Source of the DNA: Darwinimomas sp963643215
GTDB taxonomy: Bacteria; Bacillota; Clostridia; Lachnospirales; Lachnospiraceae
Assembly (NCBI GenBank): GCA_963643215.1
Contig: CAVIJY010000019.1
Span: forward strand, 1-28,682
Reading direction: 5' to 3'
Length of the DNA: 28,682 nucleotides
The notes under the pieces: model-generated
Told to the model about the DNA's origin: nothing
What the model saw: only the letters and a program-made list of their open reading frames with translations
The model's database searches: none
Shown: piece after piece, positions 22,257-28,682 of the stretch
Numbering within the stretch: the stretch's first letter is position 1
How the letters are laid out: each line of letters starts with the position of its first letter
Made by a program: the position numbers and the translations under genes

Positions 22257-23654
22257 TTAGAACTGGAAATATATAAACGGATTGTATGTATTGTTCGTAA
22301 CAGATGCCAGACATAGTATCAAAAGCATGATACAGAATATCGCTTCAGGGACAGAATCCTTCCATTTTTCTTGGAATTTCTTTGAAACAGTCTTCTTTAG
22401 GATCCCCATTCCGGCAACCGCAGCCGCAAGTGTGAAGACCGTCTTCATATCCATATATTCATACAGCGGTATCTGAGCGCCGGCGAAGCTCTTCAGCTTT
22501 ATCATATCAGACATATAGCAAAGTCCCGAGGCCAGGTCCTCGGCTCGGAAAAGCACCCAGCCGAAGCATACAACCGTAAGCGTATATATATGCGCTGCCG
22601 CAGGATGTCTTTCCAGCTGTTTCTTCAGCCCCAGTCTTTCAATTATCTGAAACAGTCCGTGATAAAGTCCCCATACTATAAATGAGAAGTCCGCTCCGTG
22701 CCACAGGCCGGTCAGGAAAAACACAATGACCAGATTTATATATGTCCTTAGCTCGCCGCGTCTGTTGCCTCCAAGCGGTATATATACATATTCTCTGAAC
22801 CATGATCCCAGAGATATATGCCATCTTCTCCAGAACTCTGATATAGATCCCGACATATACGGGTAGTTGAAGTTTTCCTCGATAGTAAATCCGAACATCC
22901 TTCCCAGACCGATAGCCATATCCGAGTATCCCGAGAAGTCATAATATATCTGAAACATGTACGCCAGCGCGCCTATCCATGCTGCTCTTATATCTGTCGC
23001 CGATGCTTCAAACCCGAAGACGCTATCGGCACACAGACCCAAAACATTGGATATTAATACCTTTTTTGCCAATCCATAGATGAATCTTTTAAATCCCGCT
23101 GCCGTATCCAGCCATGTGACACTCCTGCACTTTATCTGTTCATTTATATCCTTGTATTTTACGATAGGTCCCGCGATAAGCTGAGGAAAAAAGGAGATAT
23201 ACAGCGCAACATTGATGATGCTGTCCGATGCCTCGGTTTCTCCTCTGTAGACATCCGCAATATAGGATATAGCCTGAAATGTAAAGAATGAGATGCCTAT
23301 AGGAAGCGCCAGCTCCGGTACTTCCAGCACATCCCGTCCCGCCGCATGATTGACGATCGACGCAAAAAATCCCGAGTACTTATAATATCCCAGTATCAGC
23401 AGATCACACACAACCCCGATGGTGAGCGCGGCTCTCCGCATGCCGGAGCTGCTTCTTCCTATGATCAGACCTGCGCCCCAGTTCAGCAGGATAGAAAACA
23501 TCATCAGGAAGACATAGTAGGGCTCTCCCCACGCATAGAAAAACAGGGAGGCACTCAGCAGCAGAATATTTGAGTATCGTGTCTTTATAAGTGAGTCCGC
23601 GATAAACACTGCGGGCAGAAACAAAAGCAGGAAAACTGACGAGCTGAATACCAT
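22257..23654 (-). CDS. MBOAT-family membrane O-acyltransferase (AlgI-like)
   Basis: A polytopic membrane protein of 465 residues. Hallmarks are LPIGISFFTFQAISYIADV, PQLIAGPIVKYKDI, the EFWRRWHISLGSWFREYVYI box and the catalytic histidine in FFLTGLWHGADFSF followed by WGLYHG. It moves an acyl group, usually acetyl from cytoplasmic acetyl-CoA, across the membrane to the DHHW partner. Together they would O-acetylate a cell-surface polymer, but the polymer genes are not in the window. The ribosome site is weak (AGAGAT). The 214-bp upstream gap holds an exact ACTCA-A-TGAGT palindrome (23689-23699) and a terminator from the gene before. Confidence 0.95.
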   Translation of the reverse strand: MVFSSSVFLLLFLPAVFIADSLIKTRYSNILLLSASLFFYAWGEPYYVFLMMFSILLNWGAGLIIGRSSSGMRRAALTIGVVCDLLILGYYKYSGFFASIVNHAAGRDVLEVPELALPIGISFFTFQAISYIADVYRGETEASDSIINVALYISFFPQLIAGPIVKYKDINEQIKCRSVTWLDTAAGFKRFIYGLAKKVLISNVLGLCADSVFGFEASATDIRAAWIGALAYMFQIYYDFSGYSDMAIGLGRMFGFTIEENFNYPYMSGSISEFWRRWHISLGSWFREYVYIPLGGNRRGELRTYINLVIVFFLTGLWHGADFSFIVWGLYHGLFQIIERLGLKKQLERHPAAAHIYTLTVVCFGWVLFRAEDLASGLCYMSDMIKLKSFAGAQIPLYEYMDMKTVFTLAAAVAGMGILKKTVSKKFQEKWKDSVPEAIFCIMLLILCLASVTNNTYNPFIYFQF

Positions 23655-23760
23655 GCTATCTCTTTAAACTCCAGTCGGAAAAATCTTGACTCATTGAGTT
23701 TACCACAACTTTTTTATCATTACAGCCTGAGATTCGGGCGATCTGCGTTTGGCATGAGAA

Positions 23761-23800
23761 AAGCTGCATCTCCCTGGCTTAAACCACGGAAATGCAGCTT
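23761..23800 (-). terminator. Probable terminator of the amidohydrolase operon
   Basis: AAGCTGCAT (23761-23769) and ATGCAGCTT (23792-23800) form a perfect 9-bp stem with an inner CCTGG/CCACGG-type pairing. On the minus strand TTCTC follows (CTTTTC run). It lies about 70 bp past the stop of the gene at 23869-25491. Confidence 0.7.
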
Positions 23801-23868
23801 CTGATGTTCCTGATGATTATAGGAGCTGCCGGCTTTACGACAGCAGTCCGCCGATCAGTACAAGCGGA

Positions 23869-25491
23869 TTATTTGTTCTTGTAGGTTGTGATACCGTCCT
23901 TTATAGTCTCCGCGATCTTGACATTGTGTATCTCTCTCGGATCTATCTCAAAGAGATCCTTCTCGAATACTGTAAGGTCTGCATACTTGCCGACCTCTAT
24001 AGAACCGAGCACATTCTCCTTGCGCATCTGGTAAGCATTGTTGATGGTATAGCCCTTGATTACATCTGCAACGCCTACGCACTCTACCTCATCATGTACA
24101 AATGCGCCCTCTTCGCCTACATGGCGTCTTGTTACGATAGTCTCCATGTTCGGCATAACCGGGAATGTTGTAGGATCGGTCGGGAAGTCGGAGCCGAATC
24201 CCATTCTGGCTCCGCCGTCGATAAGCGACTTAACAGGATAGGCCTTAGCCTGTGTCAGCTTAGCTGCGTTTTCCTCATCTTTTTCATTCATGGAAGCGAT
24301 CCAGCATCCTGTGGTGTTGGCAAATACATCATACTTGCCAAAGAGCTCAAGATCCTCAGGATATACATATGCAGAGTGTGAGCAGATGATCCTTATATCC
24401 TTATAGCCCTTATCACGGATGATGCCTGCAGCCGTAAGCACATTTCTTACTGAATCGGAGCCGATGGCATGGATGTTTACATCGATTCCGGCCTTTGCGC
24501 ATGCCTCAAACTTCTCAACCAGAGTTTCAACCGTCATGATCGGCTTAACTACGCTTCCGTTCGGATAAGGATTCGGGATAGCGGCCGAGACATTCTCCAG
24601 TGTTCCGTCATTGAAGAGCTTATGGAAGGTACAGAAGAAGCGGTCATTGGTAAACTTCTTGCTGAACGCAACAGCATCATCGAATGCCTTCTCATAGAGA
24701 CCTGTTACTCCTGCATATCCGCAGAAATTCAGTCTCATAGGTGTCTCATCCTTATCGAATAACGCATTCACCTCATCGCTCATAAGATGTCTCATGAAGC
24801 TTATTGCGCCGCAGTCTACCATTGAGGTGAGACCGTTTTCAGCAGCCTTTGCAAAGAAATTGCCGAAGGCCTTGATCGTAACCTCATCATCAAAATACTT
24901 CGCAGCTCCCATAACCGCATCCATTGAAGCCAGCTCCTTAACAAAGCCTGTCAGCTCGCCGTCAGCGTCACGCTGATATATGACGCCGCCCGCAGGATCG
25001 ATGTCCGGTGTGTCTCTGGTGATTCCCGCTACCTCAAGCGCCTTGGAGTTGCACCATACAGTATGAAGGCTTGAGGAAAGAAGCGAAATCGGCTTATCTG
25101 CGCAGATTACATCCAGATCCTTCTTGTGCGGACCCATCTCGCCGAATGCGGTATCATTCCATCCCATTCCTGCATATGCAGGCTTATCCGGGTTCTCCTT
25201 GACGAACTTGGTTATGGCCGCGATCATCTCATCTACGGACATACCATTCAATACAAGCAGACCCTCAAACATATTTGCTCCGAAGAAATGCAGATGACCG
25301 TCGATGAGTCCCGGCGTTACAAGCTTTCCGCCCATATCTTCTACAGCCGTTCCATCGCCGGCGAACGCAATCGCGCCCTCTGTGCTGCCGACATAGGCGA
25401 TTTTGTTGCCCTGAATGACAACAGCCTCAGCCCATGGTTCTTTTTCATTCGATGTGAAAAACTTACCATTTGTCAAAACTCTAGTTTTCAT
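23869..25491 (-). CDS. YtcJ-like metal-dependent amidohydrolase (copy 1)
   Basis: A protein of 540 residues with no signal peptide, so cytoplasmic. A composite amidohydrolase: a beta-sandwich start (KTRVLTNGKFFTSNEKEPW), then the TIM barrel. Metal ligands are HLH in GLIDGHLHFFG, His in NIHAIGSDSVRN, His in ICSHSAYVYP and Asp in MGFGSDFPT. The C-terminal YTINNAYQMRKENVLGSI and KYADLTVFEKDLF complete the family pattern. Members hydrolyse amide, imine or ring C-N bonds (for example N-acyl amino acids, hydantoins or imidazolones); the substrate is unknown. It is paralogous to the gene at 26669-28291, with the same length and the first 20 residues nearly identical. AGAGAGG lies 7 nt before the ATG. 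The ATPase gene ends 147 bp upstream. Confidence 0.9.
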   Translation of the reverse strand: MKTRVLTNGKFFTSNEKEPWAEAVVIQGNKIAYVGSTEGAIAFAGDGTAVEDMGGKLVTPGLIDGHLHFFGANMFEGLLVLNGMSVDEMIAAITKFVKENPDKPAYAGMGWNDTAFGEMGPHKKDLDVICADKPISLLSSSLHTVWCNSKALEVAGITRDTPDIDPAGGVIYQRDADGELTGFVKELASMDAVMGAAKYFDDEVTIKAFGNFFAKAAENGLTSMVDCGAISFMRHLMSDEVNALFDKDETPMRLNFCGYAGVTGLYEKAFDDAVAFSKKFTNDRFFCTFHKLFNDGTLENVSAAIPNPYPNGSVVKPIMTVETLVEKFEACAKAGIDVNIHAIGSDSVRNVLTAAGIIRDKGYKDIRIICSHSAYVYPEDLELFGKYDVFANTTGCWIASMNEKDEENAAKLTQAKAYPVKSLIDGGARMGFGSDFPTDPTTFPVMPNMETIVTRRHVGEEGAFVHDEVECVGVADVIKGYTINNAYQMRKENVLGSIEVGKYADLTVFEKDLFEIDPREIHNVKIAETIKDGITTYKNK

Positions 25492-25638
25492 CTTTTTACC
25501 TCTCTTAAGTTATGATGTAGAAATGCAGCCTTGCAGGCTGAAGCTCATGCCTGTCAGATTTGCACCTTATACCAACATGAGTTACCGGAGTATCGCTTTA
25601 TCTCAGCATCCGTCCTTATCATCATGAGTCAGACAGAT
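25492..25638 (-). promoter_or_regulatory. Leader region of amidohydrolase copy 1 with two hairpins
   Basis: The 147-bp gap holds CTCATG (25544-25549) pairing with CATGAG (25576-25581), then CAGCC-TTGCA-GGCTG (25526-25540). On the minus strand TGGTATAAG (about 25573-25565) is an extended -10-like site with no clear -35. A secondary internal promoter or mRNA processing site is possible. Nothing matches a known riboswitch. Confidence 0.35.
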
Positions 25639-26682
25639 TTATACAATGTATGTGAGCTCATGAGCGCGTATTATCGCGCGTATCCGCGGAAGCGCAAGTG
25701 CGATATACCCCTTCTCCGGCTCTGTGCATATAAACTTTGCCGTAAGGCGGGAGGCTGACTTGATAACCTCCTCCCGGGGAACGGGAATGTTTGCACAAAG
25801 CTCATCTATGCTTACTCTTGCATCATCATCCGGGAAGGCTCTGATTACAAGCCTTTCGGACTCGCTAAGCTCCGACCAGACAGCATTGTATGCGTAATCC
25901 TCAAGTGTTCCGTCAAAAACACTGGCTATTTCATCAAAAGTATTGCTGTCACGATACTCCCAATACAGCGCGCCCCATGCCTGAAATGCGAACGGATAGC
26001 CCTTCGTCAGCTTCGCCATCTTAAGTGCCTCATCGTCGCTTATCGCAAATGTTTCCTTATAGACATCCTTGATCTTGTCAATCTTGAGCGGCTTGAGGAA
26101 CATCTTGCCTGCGCGAAGGCTAAGCGGAATCGAGTCCTCATCGATCTTATATATATCCTCGTACAGGCCGGTGATTATAACAAACACATTGATGCCATGC
26201 CTTACAAGCATCTGGAAGCGGCTTGCAAACTCAGCCATATTGGCATCAGCCTTGGCCTCATCTATGGTGATAAGTATGTTCTGCTTGCGCCTTGTAAGCT
26301 GCTCCGACGCAAAGTTTATTCTGCCGGCATCATCGGAAAAGCCCAGCCCGGCATAGCTCAACAGCGCAAGATACAAAAGCGTGAATATGCCGGTACCGGA
26401 TGTCGCCTCATCTATAAGTCTTGCGGACAGATCATTGACCAGGGGCGTAGATGAATTAAGATCTATCACCACCCAGTCCTTGGATTTCTGAAGCGTCTCG
26501 GCAACGGCATGCATAAGCGCTGTCTTGCCCGAGCCTCTCGGCCCCGTGATTATGCATGAATGCGTCATCGGATTGGATGAGGCAAATGCCGATACTATCT
26601 GATCAACAGTGCATGTCTCATCGCTTAAATATGTCTTGGGCAGCGCTCCGTAGGTCAGTGTAAACGGATTATCTGTTTTCAT
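25639..26682 (-). CDS. AAA-family (Orc1/Cdc6-like) ATPase between two amidohydrolases
   Basis: A protein of 347 residues. Walker A GPRGSGKT (about 47-54) and Walker B NILITIDEAKAD (Asp-Glu) are clear. A sensor-like VFVIITGLYEDIYK follows, and then a lid domain with KMAKLTKGYPFAFQAWG, typical of Orc/STAND-like archaeal-type and clostridial AAA ATPases. The C-terminal about 90 residues (SELSESERLVIRAFPDDD onward, with VPREEVIKSASRL) look like a winged helix. The start ATG overlaps the end of amidohydrolase copy 2 by 14 nt (ATGAAAACAGATAA), so the two are translationally coupled. Its function is unknown: the neighbours suggest a switch or regulator for the hydrolase operon, or that an ATPase gene was inserted during duplication of the enzymes. 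Confidence 0.82.
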   Translation of the reverse strand: MKTDNPFTLTYGALPKTYLSDETCTVDQIVSAFASSNPMTHSCIITGPRGSGKTALMHAVAETLQKSKDWVVIDLNSSTPLVNDLSARLIDEATSGTGIFTLLYLALLSYAGLGFSDDAGRINFASEQLTRRKQNILITIDEAKADANMAEFASRFQMLVRHGINVFVIITGLYEDIYKIDEDSIPLSLRAGKMFLKPLKIDKIKDVYKETFAISDDEALKMAKLTKGYPFAFQAWGALYWEYRDSNTFDEIASVFDGTLEDYAYNAVWSELSESERLVIRAFPDDDARVSIDELCANIPVPREEVIKSASRLTAKFICTEPEKGYIALALPRIRAIIRAHELTYIV

Positions 26683-28291
26683 ATGTTGTGATGCCGTCCT
26701 TTATGGTCTCAGCAACCTTGACATTGTGTATCTCTCTCGGGTCTATCTCGAAGAGATTCTCCTCGAATACAGTAAGATCCGCATACTTGCCGACCTCTAT
26801 GGATCCGAGCACATCCTCCCTGCGCATCTGATAGGCATTATTGATGGTATAGCCCTTTATTACATCAGCGACGCTTACGCACTCTGCCGCATCATGTACA
26901 AATGCGCCCTCCTCGCCTACACGGCGTCTTGTAACGAGTGTCTCCATGTTCGGCATAACCGGGAATGTCTGGTGATCTGTGGGGAAGTCTGAACCGAATC
27001 CCACCTTGGCACCGCCATCCATAATTGACTTAACAGGATAAGCCTTAGCCTGTGTGAGCTTGGCCGAGAGTGCCTCATTCTCTTCACTCATGTTTGCGAT
27101 CCAGCATCCGGTGGTATTGGAGAATACATCATACTTGCCAAAGAGCTCAATCTCCTGAGGATATACATATCCGGAATGTGAGCATACAATGCGCAGATCA
27201 TTAAAGCCCTTTGCACGAACGATGCCGGCTGCCTCCAGCACATTGTGGATTGCATCTGAGCCGATCGCATGAATGTTGACATCTATTCCGGCATTTGCAA
27301 ACTCCTCGAATTTCTTCGCAAGAACCTCGGTAGTCATGATCGGTGCGATCTTGTTGCCGTTCGGATATTCGTTTGGAATTGCTGCAGAAAAAGTCTCCAG
27401 CGTGCCGTCATTAAAGAGCTTTCCGAATGTACAGAAGAAGCGATCGTTGTTGTATTTTTTAGAATACTCAACCGCATCATTGAATGCCATTTCATAGAGC
27501 CCTGCCACACCGGCAAAGCCGCAGAAATTGAGGCGTACAGGGCACTCGTCGGTGTCTACCTTGGCGCAAAGCTCGTCGCTTATAACATATTTCATAAAGC
27601 TTATGGCTCCGCAGTCAACAAGAGATGTGATTCCGTTCTCGGCACATTTTTTCCTGAAGCTCTCCATCGCCACAGCCGTTGCACCGTCATCGAAATATTT
27701 GGCAGCGCTCATAACTTTGTCCATAGAAGCTATTTCCTTGCAATAGCCTGTGGGCTCACCGTTTTCATCGCGTACATATATAACTCCGCCGGCAGGATCG
27801 ATGTCCGGCGTGTCGCGATTGATGCCTGCGGCTTCCAGAGCTTTTGAGTTGCACCATACGGTGTGCATGCTTGCGGAAAGATATGCCATAGGCTTGTCAG
27901 GGCAGATCGCATCAAGATCCGCCTTGTTCGGTCCCTTCACTCCAAATGCCTCGTCAAACCAGCCCATGCCGGTATATGCGCCACGATCAGGATGCGCAGC
28001 TACATCCTTGGTAATCGCTTCAATCATCTGCTCCGGTGTCATTGCATCCAGGCGGAGAAGCCCGTCAAACATAGTGGCCGCAAAGAAATGCAGATGTCCG
28101 TCAATGAGTCCCGGAGTTACAAGCTTGCCGCCCAAATCTTCTGCAACCGATCCATCGCCGGCGAACTCGAGCGCACCCTTTGTGCTGCCGACATAGGCTA
28201 TCTTATTGCCCTGAATGACAACGGCTTCAGCCCAAGGTTCCTTTTCATTCGCAGTAAAAAATTTACCATTTGTCAAAACTCTAGTTTTCAC
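26669..28291 (-). CDS. YtcJ-like metal-dependent amidohydrolase (copy 2)
   Basis: A protein of 540 residues if started at the GTG at 28291, which has GGAGGG with 7-nt spacing and gives exactly the length of copy 1. The longer frame from 28357 runs through the leader hairpins and is rejected. The same metal ligands are seen: HLH in GLIDGHLHFF, His in NIHAIGSDAIHN, His in VCSHSGYVYP and Asp in VGFGSDFPT. Differences from copy 1 cluster in the barrel loops around residues 75-110 (for example MFDGLLRLDAMTPEQM against MFEGLLVLNGMSVDEM), which may alter substrate choice. It is the first gene of the operon, with its promoter at 28504-28533 and a structured leader. Confidence 0.9.
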   Translation of the reverse strand: MKTRVLTNGKFFTANEKEPWAEAVVIQGNKIAYVGSTKGALEFAGDGSVAEDLGGKLVTPGLIDGHLHFFAATMFDGLLRLDAMTPEQMIEAITKDVAAHPDRGAYTGMGWFDEAFGVKGPNKADLDAICPDKPMAYLSASMHTVWCNSKALEAAGINRDTPDIDPAGGVIYVRDENGEPTGYCKEIASMDKVMSAAKYFDDGATAVAMESFRKKCAENGITSLVDCGAISFMKYVISDELCAKVDTDECPVRLNFCGFAGVAGLYEMAFNDAVEYSKKYNNDRFFCTFGKLFNDGTLETFSAAIPNEYPNGNKIAPIMTTEVLAKKFEEFANAGIDVNIHAIGSDAIHNVLEAAGIVRAKGFNDLRIVCSHSGYVYPQEIELFGKYDVFSNTTGCWIANMSEENEALSAKLTQAKAYPVKSIMDGGAKVGFGSDFPTDHQTFPVMPNMETLVTRRRVGEEGAFVHDAAECVSVADVIKGYTINNAYQMRREDVLGSIEVGKYADLTVFEENLFEIDPREIHNVKVAETIKDGITTYENR

Positions 28292-28307
28292 TTTTTTGCC
28301 CTCCAGA

Positions 28308-28498
28308 TTCAAGCACGAGCAGTGCTTGCACACGCTCGTATTTGAATCGCCAATCAAGTTTGGAAGTTTACTTCCAAACTTTTACCTCGCTTTCCCGTGT
28401 CTGCCGATGCGGCCTTAGCCGGCATACACCTCTTTGCCTTCGAAACAGGCTATCTCAACTGACAATTCCCGGGCACCATTCCATGATGGCATACCCGG
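28308..28498 (-). promoter_or_regulatory. Structured 5' leader RNA of the amidohydrolase-ATPase operon
   Basis: The roughly 200-nt leader contains four hairpins in transcript order. CCGGG-type arms with ATGG/CCAT occupy 28498-28469. GTGT-A-TGCCG with CGGCA-G-ACAC occupies 28429-28397. The perfect 11-bp stem AAGTTTGGAAG-TAAA-CTTCCAAACTT occupies 28381-28356. A 13-bp stem with arms TTCAAATACGAGC and GCTCGTGCTTGAA, one mismatch and one G-U pair, occupies 28346-28308. The last ends 3 nt before the GGAGGG ribosome site, so it could control translation. No T-run follows any stem. I recognise no known riboswitch class. Confidence 0.6.
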
Positions 28499-28503
28499 AA
28501 ATT

Positions 28504-28533
28504 ATTATATTCATAAATATATATATATTGCAA
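28504..28533 (-). promoter_or_regulatory. Promoter of the amidohydrolase-ATPase operon
   Basis: On the minus strand TTGCAA (28533-28528), an 18-bp AT-repeat spacer and a consensus TATAAT (28509-28504) are seen. The predicted start near 28497 lies directly at the first leader hairpin. Confidence 0.65.
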
Positions 28534-28597
28534 GGTAAATATTTGAAATTTTGTGCACAATTGCGAATACATGTCGCTGTTTTTTGGTTAAAATTTT

Positions 28598-28622
28598 GGT
28601 TCGGTGTCAAAACACCCGAACC
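28598..28622 (-). terminator. Probable terminator of a minus-strand gene beyond the right edge
   Basis: GGTTCGG-TGT-CAAA-ACA-CCCGAACC is a strong stem with one bulged base. On the minus strand AAAATTTTAA follows, a weak T-run. It lies upstream of the amidohydrolase promoter and probably isolates that operon. Confidence 0.5.
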
Positions 28623-28682
28623 TCCGCCTTCTCCCAGTTGATCATTTTGTTTCATTTCAGAATATTGCTGGTATTCCTGGTC

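Noticed and set aside
25492..25638. Riboswitch before amidohydrolase copy 1
   Set aside because: Only two simple hairpins, no known conserved blocks, and a different sequence from the leader of the paralogous gene.
28292..28357. N-terminal extension of amidohydrolase copy 2
   Set aside because: It is encoded by leader hairpins; the GTG at 28291 has a strong ribosome site and gives the same length as its paralogue.
28455..28682. Minus-strand open frame reaching the right edge
   Set aside because: It passes through a strong hairpin, the operon promoter and an AT-repeat, and the translated product has no family features. A genuine gene tail ending before 28622 in another frame remains possible.

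Overview
The window looks like a chromosomal segment of an anaerobic Firmicute of class Clostridia, probably Lachnospiraceae or a close relative. This is inferred from a DUF5711 membrane protein, a Firmicute-length Pgi, an AlgI/DHHW acyltransferase pair, a yybP-ykoY riboswitch, strong GGAGG ribosome binding sites and frequent ATA codons. Nearly all genes lie on the minus strand. The exceptions are a gene tail at the left edge, a UvrD-like helicase, and an OadB/OadG-like pair. No tRNA, rRNA, CRISPR array or transposase was seen.

Left part (1-5280): a LysR regulator, an SLC13-type carboxylate permease and a PHB-depolymerase-like esterase form a minus-strand catabolic module. The module is bracketed by an intact gene for a small membrane-anchored protein (4462-4986) and an internally deleted relic of the same gene (150-272). 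Both copies carry the same terminator and have the same orientation, so the module sits between direct repeats. A 46-bp piece of a helicase gene (motif Ia) lies just upstream of the intact copy.

Middle (5278-12100): a membrane diguanylate cyclase with a possibly leaderless mRNA, a LysA-like PLP decarboxylase, a DapA-like aldolase, MscL and a CapA-type metallophosphatase are followed by a divergent, shortened UvrD helicase that lacks its 2B subdomain.

Centre (12100-14600): the most striking locus. A promoter fires directly into a well-formed yybP-ykoY (Mn2+) riboswitch with an overlapping intrinsic terminator. Downstream lie an orphan OadB (Na+-pump beta subunit of biotin-dependent decarboxylases) and a 45-residue OadG-like membrane protein, with no carboxyltransferase or biotin carrier alongside. 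A Mn2+-controlled orphan OadB/OadG pair suggests a role in metal or cation homeostasis rather than decarboxylation. A TRIC/YicG-type channel gene converges on it through a shared terminator.

Right part (14596-28682): ClpB has a textbook promoter overlaid by a large inverted repeat and no CIRCE or CtsR box. It is followed by a DUF5711 protein, a coiled-coil membrane protein, Pgi, and a DHHW/MBOAT polymer O-acetylation cassette. At the right end an operon holds two equal-length paralogous YtcJ-like amidohydrolases separated by an AAA ATPase, transcribed from a promoter with a roughly 200-nt, hairpin-rich leader.
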